NCBI RefSeq assembly: GCF_023617245.1
Contig: NZ_CP067396.1
Coordinates: 5,235,001 to 5,299,000 of the forward strand
Length of the DNA stretch: 64,000 nt
Direction of reading: 5' to 3'
Origin: Lysobacter enzymogenes
GTDB taxonomy: Bacteria; Pseudomonadota; Gammaproteobacteria; Xanthomonadales; Xanthomonadaceae
Shown one piece after another: positions 1-8,442 of the stretch. The translations under genes were made by a program, and so were the position numbers. Position 1 is the stretch's first letter. Each line of letters starts with the position of its first letter. The notes beneath the pieces are model-generated. The model had not been told where the DNA came from, did no database searches, and was given only the letters and a program-made list of their open reading frames with translations.

Positions 1-779
1 TCGCCCGGGCGCAGCTCGGCCAGTGCCGCCGTCGCGGCGGCGGTCGGACGAGCGCTGGCCACCACCGCGGGCTTGACGGTGCGGGTCACGGTGACCCGGC
101 CTTCGAGCAAGGTCACTTCGAACGCGCGCGGCGACAGGTAGACGTCGAACTCGGTGCCCAGCGCGGTGACCTGGCGGCCGCCGGCGCTGACCACGAACGG
201 GCGGCTGCGGTCCTTGGCGACCTTGAACAGCGCCTGGCCGCGTTCCAGCGTCACCGCGCGCAGGCCGTCGCGGTAATGGGTGCTGACCCGGCTGTCGGTA
301 TTGAGGGTGATCACCGAACCGTCGGCGAGGGTGAAGCGCTCGCGCTGGCCGACGCCGGTGCGGTAGACGTTGCCGGCCAGCGCGTCGCGCGCGTCGCCGA
401 CCATCCGCCAGGAGTCGCCCAGGTTCAGCCCGAGCGCGCCGAGCAGGCCGGCGACAGTCAGCGAAGCGGCCATCGCCCAGTTGCGCCGGCTCGCGCGCCG
501 CGCCTGGCCCTGGCGCGCGACCCGGCCCAGGGTCTCGCTGCGCAGGGACTGCAGTTCGGGCTCGTCGGCGAGCAGATCAGCCAGCCGCCGCGCCGCCTCG
601 GCGCGCGCGTAAGCCTCGGCATGGCCGGGCGACTGCGCCTGCCAGGCCTGGAACGCTTCGCGCATCGTCGGGTCGTCGCGCTCGCGCAGGATCTCGCTCC
701 AGCGCGCCGCGTCCTCGTCGATGCTCCGCGACCCGGGTTCCGCCGACCCGTCCCGCACCAGCGCGATTTTGCATTTCAT
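1..779 (-). CDS. FecR-family anti-sigma factor, C-terminus beyond window
   Basis: Membrane-spanning anti-sigma factor that relays an outer-membrane receptor signal to its partner ECF sigma factor. I read this frame by hand from an ATG at 779; it stays open to base 1, so only about 259 residues are present. The N-terminal cytoplasmic part holds a short helical region (DPTMREAFQAWQ, about residues 37-48). One membrane segment follows at about 102-120, then the periplasmic FecR domain (FTLADGSVITLNTDSRV, 149-165; LGTEFDVY, 207-214). The gene lies 141 bases downstream of the sigma gene on the same strand, the usual FecI-FecR order. A TonB-dependent receptor would be expected beyond base 1, but that is inference. 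Confidence 0.85.
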   Translation of the reverse strand, partial: MKCKIALVRDGSAEPGSRSIDEDAARWSEILRERDDPTMREAFQAWQAQSPGHAEAYARAEAARRLADLLADEPELQSLRSETLGRVARQGQARRASRRNWAMAASLTVAGLLGALGLNLGDSWRMVGDARDALAGNVYRTGVGQRERFTLADGSVITLNTDSRVSTHYRDGLRAVTLERGQALFKVAKDRSRPFVVSAGGRQVTALGTEFDVYLSPRAFEVTLLEGRVTVTRTVKPAVVASARPTAAATAALAELRPG

Positions 780-920
780 CGGGTGTGACCTCTCAGCAAG
801 CTCCGGCCGACGCACGCGGGTACCGCCGCGCCGCCGATGTTCCGATCCGTGACGGCCCGCTCAGGCCGAACGCGTTCGGACGCACAGGTTGCGCCCGCCC
901 TCGCGGGCGTCGCGGACCCT

Positions 921-1493
921 TCAGTCCTGTACTCCCATTCCATCGACGATGCCTCCCAACTGCGCCAGCGCCTTGGCCATGTGCTTCTCGGCCGCGCGCA
1001 CGGAGATGGCCATCATCGCCGCGATTTCCGCGTATTTCTTCTTCTCCATGACCCGCAGCACGAACACGTCGCGGGTGCGTTCGGGCAGCGCCCGCAGCAC
1101 CTGGGCCACCAGTTGCACCTGCTCCTTACCCAGTAAGACGCGCTCGGGCGAAATATCCGTAGCCGGATCGTGCACTTCGACGTCGAAGGACTCGTGCGCG
1201 TCCTGGTTGCGGGCCCGGCGGCGCCGGCCCCAGTCGCGCAGGGTGTTGGCGGCGACCTGGAACACGTACTGCTCGACGTGCTCGATCGGCCCGCCGCGGG
1301 CGCGCCGGATCAGGTGCAGGAACACCTCCTGGGTCAGGTCCTCGACCTCGGCCGCGTCCTTGACCCGCTTGGAGAAGAAGCCGCGCAGGGGCAGGCGGTA
1401 GCGCAACGAGACGTTGTTCCACTGGCTGGCGCCGTCCTCGCCGTATTCGGCGAGCGACGCGGACTCGTGCGGCCATGACGCCGGATCGGTCAT
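921..1493 (-). CDS. ECF sigma factor, FecI-like
   Basis: Extracytoplasmic-function sigma-70 factor of 190 residues, partner of the FecR gene just downstream. Region 2 contains DLTQEVFLHLIRR, the core-binding and -10 helix. Region 4 contains LPERTRDVFVLRVMEKKKYAEI followed by a helix-turn-helix that recognises the -35 element. The reading frame extends upstream to 1619, but I chose ATG 1493 because GGAAGGA lies 8 bases before it and the extension is Arg-rich and unlike the family. Iron or siderophore control is typical of FecI proteins; the signal here is not visible. Confidence 0.85.
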   Translation of the reverse strand: MTDPASWPHESASLAEYGEDGASQWNNVSLRYRLPLRGFFSKRVKDAAEVEDLTQEVFLHLIRRARGGPIEHVEQYVFQVAANTLRDWGRRRRARNQDAHESFDVEVHDPATDISPERVLLGKEQVQLVAQVLRALPERTRDVFVLRVMEKKKYAEIAAMMAISVRAAEKHMAKALAQLGGIVDGMGVQD

Positions 1494-1718
1494 TGCTGTG
1501 TCCTTCCCATGCCCTATGCAACCCGTACCCAATGGAATGGCGCCGGCGCCGACGGCCGCGCGGCGACGCCCGAACGGGCGCCGCGCCCGCAGCCGCGGAC
1601 GACGGTTCCGATGGCGCACTTGCCCGCGCCGCGCGTTCGCGGCCCCGGTCGCGGCCCTAGACGGGCCGCGGCCGCGGCCGCGACGCGGCGCCCCCCGACG
1701 GTGCTGCGGAACGCGTCC

Positions 1719-2525
1719 TCACACCCCCACCACCTTTTCCGCCCACAGCGGCAGGATCCCGCGCGGCTTGCGCCCCGCGGCCGGCTCGCCGTCGGCGCGC
1801 AACGTCGCATCGGCCGCCTGCGCCGCCGCCGGCGCCAGGCCCATCACCTGCTCGACCTGGCGCACCTGGGCCAGATTGTCGAACGGCGTGGTCAGCAGCG
1901 GCGAGACGAAGGCGACCAGCCGGCCCAGCATCAGCGAATCGCTGACCGCCTCGCCGACGCAGATCGCCGCGATCAACTCGTCCATGTTTTCGCCGGCCAG
2001 CACGCCCGACAACGCCTTCAGGGCGAAGTGCAGGCGGGTGCCCAGCTCGTTGCGCGACTGGTGGGGCAGCGCGCGCGCGAAGGCTTCGAAGAAGCGTTCG
2101 TAGATAGGCTGGTAATGCTCGTACAGGAAGCCGCGCACGAACGGCGAAGGATCGCTGTAGACGCGCCCCAGCAGGCGCATGAAGGAAATGCCGCCGGCGC
2201 TGTCGCGGCTGAGCCGCACCGCCGGCACGAACAGGATGCCCAGCACGGTGGGCGCGTCCAGCGTGGCCGCGCCGAAGCGCTCCTCGCACAGGGAAAGCAG
2301 CTGCAGGCGTTCCGCGTTGAGCCGGTCCAGGCGCGAGGACAGCAGCTCCTGGACCAAGGCTTCCTTGCTGCCGAAGTGGTAGTTCACCGCGGCCAGGTTG
2401 ACCTTGGCCTCGCTGGTGATCTGGCGCAGCAGCATGCCTTCGTAGCCGTGGCGGATGAACAACGCTTCGGCCGCCTCGAGCAGGCGCCGGCGGGTATCGC
2501 TCGAGTTGGCTCGGGGATTGTTCAC
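1719..2525 (-). CDS. TetR-family regulator, PsrA-like
   Basis: DNA-binding repressor of 268 residues. The N-terminal helix-turn-helix (about residues 10-57) includes ITSEAKVNLAAVNYHFGSK, very close to the recognition helix of Pseudomonas PsrA, which controls beta-oxidation and responds to long-chain fatty acids or their CoA esters. The middle (FMRLLGRVYSDPS, FEAFARALP) also resembles the PsrA-type C-terminal domain. The tail of about 40 residues is Ala/Gly-rich and variable. It is transcribed alone. A weak GAAAC-N4-GTTAG element at 2599-2612 upstream resembles a PsrA box and could be autoregulatory. Acyl-CoA genes occur at 23-28 kb and 38-40 kb of this window, but a regulatory link is only inference. 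Confidence 0.8.
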   Translation of the reverse strand: MNNPRANSSDTRRRLLEAAEALFIRHGYEGMLLRQITSEAKVNLAAVNYHFGSKEALVQELLSSRLDRLNAERLQLLSLCEERFGAATLDAPTVLGILFVPAVRLSRDSAGGISFMRLLGRVYSDPSPFVRGFLYEHYQPIYERFFEAFARALPHQSRNELGTRLHFALKALSGVLAGENMDELIAAICVGEAVSDSLMLGRLVAFVSPLLTTPFDNLAQVRQVEQVMGLAPAAAQAADATLRADGEPAAGRKPRGILPLWAEKVVGV

Positions 2526-2982
2526 GGCCGATGTCCCAACACGGCTCCGCCTGGCGACTCGAAGGTTTGCTCCAACTCGCGGATTGAATACCGGAATTGA
2601 AACGGCTGTTAGCCTAAGCAGGCGAATTTACCCTGTGCACGCTGCAACGCAATATGCCGGTCGGATGAATGCGCGGCCGGCGCCGCGCCATCCGCGACGG
2701 TGCCCGATAACAGATTGATTCGACAGCGGAATGGACGGCGGCGCGAACGCCTGTGCTTATCCGCGCGCAGGACGGGCGCGGCCGCCCTCGCCGCGCCCCG
2801 GCGCGCGGATGTGACCGGCGTCGGAAAATTTCGGCGAACCTGTCGTGCCGGGTTCGATTACGCCGCAGACGCTTCGCGGCGGCGCGCCGACCCGCCAAGC
2901 CGGGCGGCTCCACCGTAATGCGCGACCCCGTCCCCGCCTCGGGCACCGACGCGACCGCGACGACGCGCGCGCCATCGCGCGC

Positions 2983-3099
2983 TCACGCCGGCGCCAACCG
3001 CACCCGCCCGACCCGGTGCCGCTCCAGGCTCAGCGCTTCGAGTTCCCAGCCGCCGCTGCGCACGCGGTCGCCGGCCGCCGTGCGGGTGTTTGGGTTCGA
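2983..3099 (-). pseudogene. Remnant of HlyC/CorC transporter C-terminal domain
   Basis: Reading the minus strand by hand from about 3099 to a TGA at 2983-2985 gives about 38 residues ending in GDRVRSGGWELEALSLERH and RVGRVRLAP. The spacing G-D-x-V, G-G-W-x-x-E-x-L, R-V-x-R-V-R matches the end of the HlyC/CorC domain found at the C-terminus of hemolysin-C/CorC ion-transport proteins. No start codon or CBS domains are present, because the upstream part of the frame is replaced by the end of the effector lipase gene at 3140. This looks like the stump of a gene cut by insertion or deletion. The alternative is a chance frame in G+C-rich DNA; the good position-by-position match argues against that. 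Confidence 0.4.
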
Positions 3100-3139
3100 G
3101 TCGCGTGCGGGTCGCGCCGCGACAGGCGACGACGGCGGC

Positions 3140-4471
3140 TCAGGCGGTGCGCGCGGCCTGGGCGCGGAACTGCTCCTGCTGCGCCGGTTCCTGCGCGGCC
3201 GCCTTCTGCTCGGCCTGGGCGAGCTGGCCGAAGGAGGTCTCGACCGGAACCTGCGCCGCCGTCTCGGTATTGACCTGGGCGCGCTTGTGCGCCGGATCGG
3301 TCAGCCCTCCCTGTACCGCGAACACGTCGATGCCGGCGCCGTCGCCGCGGCCGGCGACGACATGGTCGACCTGATCGAGCCCCTTCAGCCGCGCATCGAC
3401 GAACAGCGCTGCGGCGGCCCGCTCGCCGTCCTCGCCGTAAGGCCGTCCGTGCTGCGCGTAGATCCGTTCGACGCCCGCCTGCACCGTGCCATGCATCGAA
3501 TGGCCGGGATGATCGGGATGGCGCGGATCGAACGGCCGCGCATCGCCCGCCGGCAGCGCGCCGTGGGCGTCCTTGAACGGACTCTCCGCGGGCTTTTCCG
3601 GAAGCCGGCGGCCGATCTCCCCGGCGACGCCGATCGGCCCGCGCAGGATCGCGCCGCCGATGGACGCGCCTTCGCGCATGGCCCAGACGTCGTCGCGGAA
3701 TTTTCCGATCATCGCCTCGAAGCGATGCGCGTTGACCTGGGTTTCGGGGTCGCGCAGCACCGACAGGTCCGCCTTGACGCCGTCGGTGTCGCGAAAGTTG
3801 TGCAGGCTGTGCGAGATCGCGCCGACCGCGATGGCGGCCGGCAGATTGCCCCGGTCCAGGGCGCGCTCGTTGTTGCCGTAACCGGCGCCCGACAGCGTCG
3901 CGATGTCGTGCCGGCTCGCGTAGACCTTGACCTCGCCGTAATGATGGCTGGCGGAGCTGACGAAGTCGGCCGCCATGACGTGATTGACCACGTCGCGGCC
4001 GCCTTCGGGGATGCGTTGGTTGAGGCTGGCCGCACCGTAGGCGTTGAAGGTCTCGCCGTGCAGTCCGTACTTGGCTGCGGTGATCTGGGCGAGGCAGCCG
4101 CCGAGGGAGTGGCCGGTGACCGTGACCGGGACGCCCTGCTTTCGCGCGATCTCCATCGCGCGCTCGGTCAGGGCCGAGGCGTCCTTGGTCTGCTGGTTCG
4201 CCCGCGTCGCGACCATGCCGCCATCCGCGCGCAGGACGTCGTCGATGAACTCGTCCTTGAACTCGGTTCCGCGGTGGGCGACGACGATCTCGCCGCTATC
4301 TTCCTTTTGGAAAACAGCGCCCTGGTATCCCGAGGATTTGTTCTCGGCGACCTCCAGCAGCTTGTATGTCGCATCGTTTATCAGCACTTTCCGCGTCCCA
4401 TCCTGCATCATATCCGGGAGCGTATAGGCGGCTTCGCTCAGTTCAGCGTAGTGCAAACTTCTAATAGTCAT
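3140..4471 (-). CDS. Antibacterial T4SS effector lipase (X-Tfe) with XVIPCD domain
   Basis: A 443-residue protein in two parts. Residues about 1-260 form an alpha/beta-hydrolase of the lipase-3 type, with VVAHRGTEF (64-71) and the nucleophile elbow GHSLGG (Ser122). Asp189 and His221 or His224 are candidate triad partners. Residues about 318-422 (HPDHPGHSMH, QVDHVVAG, VNTETAAQVPVETSFGQLAQ) match the XVIPCD, the Xanthomonadales C-terminal domain that delivers effectors to VirD4 of the bacteria-killing type IV system. A Gln/Ala-rich tail follows, as in other X-Tfes. I chose ATG 4471 (AGGGAA upstream) over a GTG at 4489. It overlaps the immunity gene by 11 bases, so the two are co-translated. Phospholipid hydrolysis in target cells is inferred. 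No VirB genes are in the window. Confidence 0.82.
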   Translation of the reverse strand: MTIRSLHYAELSEAAYTLPDMMQDGTRKVLINDATYKLLEVAENKSSGYQGAVFQKEDSGEIVVAHRGTEFKDEFIDDVLRADGGMVATRANQQTKDASALTERAMEIARKQGVPVTVTGHSLGGCLAQITAAKYGLHGETFNAYGAASLNQRIPEGGRDVVNHVMAADFVSSASHHYGEVKVYASRHDIATLSGAGYGNNERALDRGNLPAAIAVGAISHSLHNFRDTDGVKADLSVLRDPETQVNAHRFEAMIGKFRDDVWAMREGASIGGAILRGPIGVAGEIGRRLPEKPAESPFKDAHGALPAGDARPFDPRHPDHPGHSMHGTVQAGVERIYAQHGRPYGEDGERAAAALFVDARLKGLDQVDHVVAGRGDGAGIDVFAVQGGLTDPAHKRAQVNTETAAQVPVETSFGQLAQAEQKAAAQEPAQQEQFRAQAARTA

Positions 4472-5105
4472 GGCCTGATTCCCTGGCACTCAACGTGATG
4501 GTGAAAAATTTCGACGGATCGCTTCCGTATCGCGCTTGCGCGTGTTCTTTTTCAATCGCCGTTTCGAAGGCGTCGTAGGAGTCTTCGAAGGGCACTGCGT
4601 ACATCTCGCGACGGGCGTAAAGCACCAGAGGCCGGCCTGCCTCGAGAGCTGATCCGCTGAAGGACACATCGAACTTCCGTTCGCTTTCCGCGCCCGTCGG
4701 GCGAAGCGACAGGCTGGCGATTTCGACTTGCCAGTTGCACACCCCCCGGCCGAAATAGTCCTTAGCCAGCATCGCGTCGAGATAGACATCGAATTCGAAC
4801 TCGGACCCCGACTCCTTCCGGACCTTGGCTTCCACCTGAGCACGGGACTGCGTGGGAAACGTTCCGGAAATCGGTTCGGCGGGAGGCATGCAAGCCCGGT
4901 CCGGGCCGATCCTGTACTGCACGCCCGCCACCGCATCCCGAAACGGCCCAGGCGCCCCGTCCACCTTCGCCGTCACCACATACTTCCGCTTCGGATCCGG
5001 ATTGCGTTCGTACTTGGGGTCCTTCACCGCGTTCGAGCAGGCGGACAGGCCCAGGGCGGTCGCCGCGACGACGGTCAGGCCAGCCAGCAGGATTGCGGTT
5101 TTCAT
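4461..5105 (-). CDS. Lipoprotein, predicted immunity protein (X-Tfi) for the effector lipase
   Basis: A 214-residue predicted lipoprotein with a Lys-containing N-terminus, a hydrophobic stretch and the lipobox LSAC, giving lipidated Cys23. AAGGAA precedes the ATG by about 9 bases. The mature part contains few recognisable motifs and four further Cys/Trp-rich spots. Immunity proteins of X-Tfes are typically periplasmic lipoproteins encoded directly upstream of and overlapping their effector, as here. The role, protecting the producer and its siblings from the lipase, is inferred from gene order, overlap and export signal rather than from homology. Confidence 0.7.
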   Translation of the reverse strand: MKTAILLAGLTVVAATALGLSACSNAVKDPKYERNPDPKRKYVVTAKVDGAPGPFRDAVAGVQYRIGPDRACMPPAEPISGTFPTQSRAQVEAKVRKESGSEFEFDVYLDAMLAKDYFGRGVCNWQVEIASLSLRPTGAESERKFDVSFSGSALEAGRPLVLYARREMYAVPFEDSYDAFETAIEKEHAQARYGSDPSKFFTITLSARESGHDY

Positions 5106-5577
5106 CGCAGCGGTTCCTTACGGTGTCGTTCGAATGTCCGGCCATCGCGGCGATGCGAGCCGGGCCGACAGTGTCGCGCCGCCGACGCCTGCGTGTCGAT
5201 GCGGAAAATTTCCATTCCGGCCGATTCGTCGCGCGCCGCAATGCGAAACTCTTATTCACGCTCGTCCGCATTCCTTCGCGCAGGCGCCGCGATTTTCCAG
5301 GTGCGTCGCGAACAGCGAAGATCGCGCCGAAAAAGTGCCTGCGCGATTGGGTAGGATTTTTCCGACGTCGCAATCAGGCGATTTCCCACTGGCGCGTTCG
5401 CGGCGATGCCGGACAGGAAACGACAGGCAAGCCGCGTAAGAACGAGATCGCGGCCGGTCCGGCGACGTTGCGCGGAGCCACGAACCGGGCCGTGCTGTCC
5501 GCCGCATCGCAAGGATCGCTTGTCGATCCCGCCCCGCTCCGTTCGTCGCATAGGCAAGCCCCCACCGGATCCCGCCG
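5106..5577. other. Divergent intergenic region, no gene seen
   Basis: This 472-base gap separates the leftward immunity/effector pair from the rightward MFS gene and must hold both promoters. It is less G+C-rich than its flanks, with several GAAAAT/ATTTTC tracts. Frames crossing it have Arg/Ser-rich, family-less translations, so I call no gene. Confidence 0.5.
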
Positions 5578-6828
5578 ATGAACCTCCCCGCATCTCCCCC
5601 CGCGCTCGACCGCAACTGGGCGCTGGTCGCCGCCGGCGCGGTGCTCGGCTGCGTCGCCATCGGCGCGGTGTTCGCGCTGGCGGTGCTGCTGGAGCCGATG
5701 GGCGCGGCGACGGGATGGTCGCGCGCCGGCCTGTCGGCGGCGATGACCCTGGCCTTCCTCAGCATGGGCGTGGCCGGGTTCGGCTGGGGCCTGCTCAGCG
5801 ACCGCATCGGCCCGCGCGCGGTGGCGCTGGCCGGTTCGCTGCTGCTCGGCCTGGCCTGCGTGCTGGCCAGCCGCGCCGGCAGCCTGCTGCAGTTCCAGCT
5901 CGCCTACGGCGTGCTGCTCGGCGCGGCCGCGGCGGCGTTCTTCGCGCCGGTGATCGCGGCCACCGCGGCGGCGTTCGAGCGGCGACGCAACCTGGCGATC
6001 TCGCTGGTCTCCGCCGGGGTCGGGGTGGCGCCGATGACGCTGTCGCCGCTGGTGGCGTGGCTGATCAGCCAATACGACTGGCGCACCACGCTGCTGATCG
6101 TCGGCGCGCTGGCCTGGGCGCTGACCCTGCCGGCGGCGTGGTTCGTGCGCGCCGCGCCGGCCGCCCACGCCGCGGCGCCGGCGCCGGCGCAGGCCGCGGT
6201 CGGCGCGCCGCCGGCGACGATGGCGCAGGCGCTGCGCTCGCGCCCCTTCATCGTGCTGGGGCTGGCGTTCTTCGCCTGCTGCGCCGCGCACTCGGGACCG
6301 ATCTTCCACACCGTCAGCTACGCCATCGGCTGCGGCCTGCCGGTGACCGCGGCGGTCACCATCTACAGCATGGAAGGCGCCGCCGGGCTCGGCGGGCGCC
6401 TGCTGTTCGGCGCGCTGGCCGACCGCTACGGGGCCAAGCCGATCCTGGTCGCCGGCCTGCTGGTGCAGGCGGTCGCCGCGGCCGGCTACCTCGCGGTGAA
6501 CCAGCTCGACGGTTTCTACGCGGTGGCGCTGGTGTTCGGCCTGGCCTACGGCGGGACCATGCCGCTGTACGCCTCGCTCGCGCGCGACGCGTTCGACCCG
6601 CGCATCCTCGGCGGCGTGCTCGGCGCGGCCAGCCTGCTGTCGAGCCTGGGCATGGCGCTGGGCCCGGTGGCCGGCGGCTGGCTGTACGACCGCTACGGCA
6701 GCTACACCTGGCTGTACATCGGCTCGATGCTGGTCGGGCTGGCGGCCGCGGCGATCGCGCTGGCGTTTCCGCGCGCGCCGCGCCAGCGCGGCGGCGGCGG
6801 CGAACTGCGGCACGCCTCGCAGTATTGA
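5578..6828 (+). CDS. MFS transporter
   Basis: A 416-residue inner-membrane carrier of the major facilitator superfamily with twelve hydrophobic segments. The loop 2-3 signature is present as GWGLLSDRIGPRAVALAG and is repeated in the second half as LLFGALADRYGAKPILVAG. The overall pattern, including the GPIFHTVSYAIGCGLP loop and the GPVAGGWLYDRYGSY motif near the end, resembles the oxalate/formate-antiporter-like and monocarboxylate group. The substrate cannot be read from sequence. It stands alone: the immunity lipoprotein is divergent and the pore-former gene follows after 206 bases. Confidence 0.85.
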   Translation: MNLPASPPALDRNWALVAAGAVLGCVAIGAVFALAVLLEPMGAATGWSRAGLSAAMTLAFLSMGVAGFGWGLLSDRIGPRAVALAGSLLLGLACVLASRAGSLLQFQLAYGVLLGAAAAAFFAPVIAATAAAFERRRNLAISLVSAGVGVAPMTLSPLVAWLISQYDWRTTLLIVGALAWALTLPAAWFVRAAPAAHAAAPAPAQAAVGAPPATMAQALRSRPFIVLGLAFFACCAAHSGPIFHTVSYAIGCGLPVTAAVTIYSMEGAAGLGGRLLFGALADRYGAKPILVAGLLVQAVAAAGYLAVNQLDGFYAVALVFGLAYGGTMPLYASLARDAFDPRILGGVLGAASLLSSLGMALGPVAGGWLYDRYGSYTWLYIGSMLVGLAAAAIALAFPRAPRQRGGGGELRHASQY

Positions 6829-7034
6829 TCGCCGTCGAGGGGCGATTTCGCGCGTCGGAAGCTTGGCGGAAGGTTCGTGCACGCGCGCCGGCGGCGCTTG
6901 CGGCGGTCGGGAATGTTTCCGGAAGGCGAGCCTGCGCGCTTGCGCCCGGAATGGACCGGCCAGGAACTCCTGGCGCTCCGGCCGCTACGGCAATGCCCGG
7001 CGGCGGGAGTCCATCGCTGACAGGAGAACGAACC

Positions 7035-7832
7035 GTGGACGTGAACATGATCGACTTTCTCGAAGGCTGGGCCCGGCAATGGGCCGGCGAGCGCGGCGGC
7101 GCCAACAACTACGACTGGGACGGCACCAATCCGATCTTCCGCAAGTACGCCGACCGCTACGGCGTGAACCTGGACTGGAGCCTCGGCGACTACGCGATCC
7201 AGTCCAAGAGCACCAAGGCCGTCTCGGTCTACAGCGCCGAGTACGGCCCGTTCGACACCCGCAGCGACATCACCTTCAGCCACACCTACGACGAGACCGA
7301 TTCGTTCGAATGGAGCGTGACCGAGACCGTCGGAGTGTCGCAGACCACCTCGGTCTCGGTCGGCGTGCCGGACCTGTTCAGCGCCGACGCCAGCCTGACC
7401 CTGGACCTGTCGGTGTCGACGACCCAGAGCCAGCAGAAGCAGCGCACCAACAGCTGGTCCCTGACCCGCAACTTCGAACTGGAGCCGCACACGGTCGCGA
7501 CCATGGAGATGGTCCTGAACCAGACCACCGCGACCGCCGTCGCCGACCTGCGCGGGGTGATGAGCGGCCGCATCGCCATCGGCCTGAACAACCGCTGGAA
7601 CGGGCACTACTTCTGGTTCGTCCCGGTCGCCGACCTTGCCCGCCAGTTCAATGCGCGCAACGACATCACGGTGATCGGCGGCAACGTCGAAGTCCGGGTG
7701 CCGGTGAAGTTCCACGGCGTCGGCGTCATCGACACCTACCTGCGCGAGAAGACCCGCGACCCTTCGGGCCGGATCGAGACGCGGCTCCACGACGGCCTCG
7801 ATCCGCCGATCGCCATGCCGGAGGCCGCCTGA
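7035..7832 (+). CDS. Aerolysin-like (ETX/MTX2-type) beta-pore-forming protein
   Basis: A 265-residue protein. The middle (about residues 75-190) is a run of alternating polar/hydrophobic strands very rich in Ser and Thr: DITFSHTYDETDSFEWSV, then VSQTTSVSVGVPDLFSADAS, then LSVSTTQSQQKQRTNSWSLT, then FELEPHTVATMEMVLNQTTA. This is the typical pattern of the ETX/MTX2 and aerolysin pore-forming module, including the amphipathic insertion hairpin. I see no signal peptide or lectin domain. I chose GTG 7035 because AGGAG lies 8 bases upstream. The stop is one base before the next ATG, so the Cys-rich secreted protein is co-translated. Toxin function is inferred from fold type; defence or contact killing are both possible. 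Confidence 0.65.
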   Translation: MDVNMIDFLEGWARQWAGERGGANNYDWDGTNPIFRKYADRYGVNLDWSLGDYAIQSKSTKAVSVYSAEYGPFDTRSDITFSHTYDETDSFEWSVTETVGVSQTTSVSVGVPDLFSADASLTLDLSVSTTQSQQKQRTNSWSLTRNFELEPHTVATMEMVLNQTTATAVADLRGVMSGRIAIGLNNRWNGHYFWFVPVADLARQFNARNDITVIGGNVEVRVPVKFHGVGVIDTYLREKTRDPSGRIETRLHDGLDPPIAMPEAA

Positions 7833-7833
7833 C

Positions 7834-8157
7834 ATGAAACGCCTCCAGACCGTCCTGCTCGTCGTCGTCCTGTCCGCCGCCGCGGCGCTGGCCGCCCCGG
7901 CCTACGCGCAGTCGCCCGCGGCGTCGCCTTCGGCGCCGCAAGCCGCGCCCGCCGCGGCGTCGCCCGCCACCGCGGCCGACGCCGGCAAGGGCCTGCCGCG
8001 CGTCGGCGGCAACTGCAACGTCAAGTCCAAGACCCAGCAATGCTGCCTCGGCAAGACCTGCCGCGGACGCGTGCTCGGCGGCCAGTCGGGCATGGCCTGC
8101 CAACAGAAAGGCGGCGAGAGCTGGCATGGCGCCAACGGCGTCTGCCACCCGCTCTGA
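7834..8157 (+). CDS. Small secreted six-cysteine protein
   Basis: A 107-residue protein with a clear signal peptide (MKRLQTVLLVVVLS, cleavage after AYAQ near residue 26), an Ala/Pro-rich linker to about residue 55, and a compact C-terminal domain of about 45 residues. That domain carries six cysteines in the order C, CC, C, C, C (GGNC, QQCCLGKTC, GMAC, NGVC). The arrangement suggests a disulfide-knotted mini-domain. I do not recognise the family. The gene starts one base after the pore-former stop, so the two products probably act together in or beyond the periplasm, for example as helper or neutraliser; that is inference. Confidence 0.75.
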   Translation: MKRLQTVLLVVVLSAAAALAAPAYAQSPAASPSAPQAAPAAASPATAADAGKGLPRVGGNCNVKSKTQQCCLGKTCRGRVLGGQSGMACQQKGGESWHGANGVCHPL

Positions 8158-8165
8158 TCCGCAAC

Positions 8166-8236
8166 GCGGACGGCGTCGCCGGCGCCGTCCGCCCCTGGCT
8201 ACCCGCACGCGGACGCGCCGACGCCGGCGCGTCCGC
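8166..8236 (+). terminator. Two tandem GC-rich hairpins
   Basis: Two perfect 10-bp stems lie back to back just after the Cys-rich protein gene: GCGGACGGCG with CGCCGTCCGC (8166-8175/8183-8192) and GCGGACGCGC with GCGCGTCCGC (8209-8218/8227-8236). Neither is followed by a T-run, so termination may be Rho-assisted or the stems may protect the 3' end. Confidence 0.5.
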
Positions 8237-8442
8237 GCGCATGACCCGCAACGTCACCTTTCCTGTGATTCCGGTCGCGTATGCAAACTTTCGCCGCAAA
8301 CTCCGCGCCGACTGTGCCGGCGGCCCGCAAAGCGCCGGCAGGCGCTGCACTACCATCGCCGCGAACCGATCGCCGCCGCGCATCCGCGCCCCGGCGGCCC
8401 ACGATCATCGCGCAGCACGCAGCCGAGGCAACGGACGCCGAC

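Noticed and set aside
577..774. 65-codon frame from ATG 774
   Set aside because: A different frame inside fecR; the FecR protein is read from ATG 779.
5406..7034. N-terminal extension of the pore-former frame
   Set aside because: It overlaps the MFS gene and is Arg-rich. A GTG with AGGAG at 7035 gives the proper protein.
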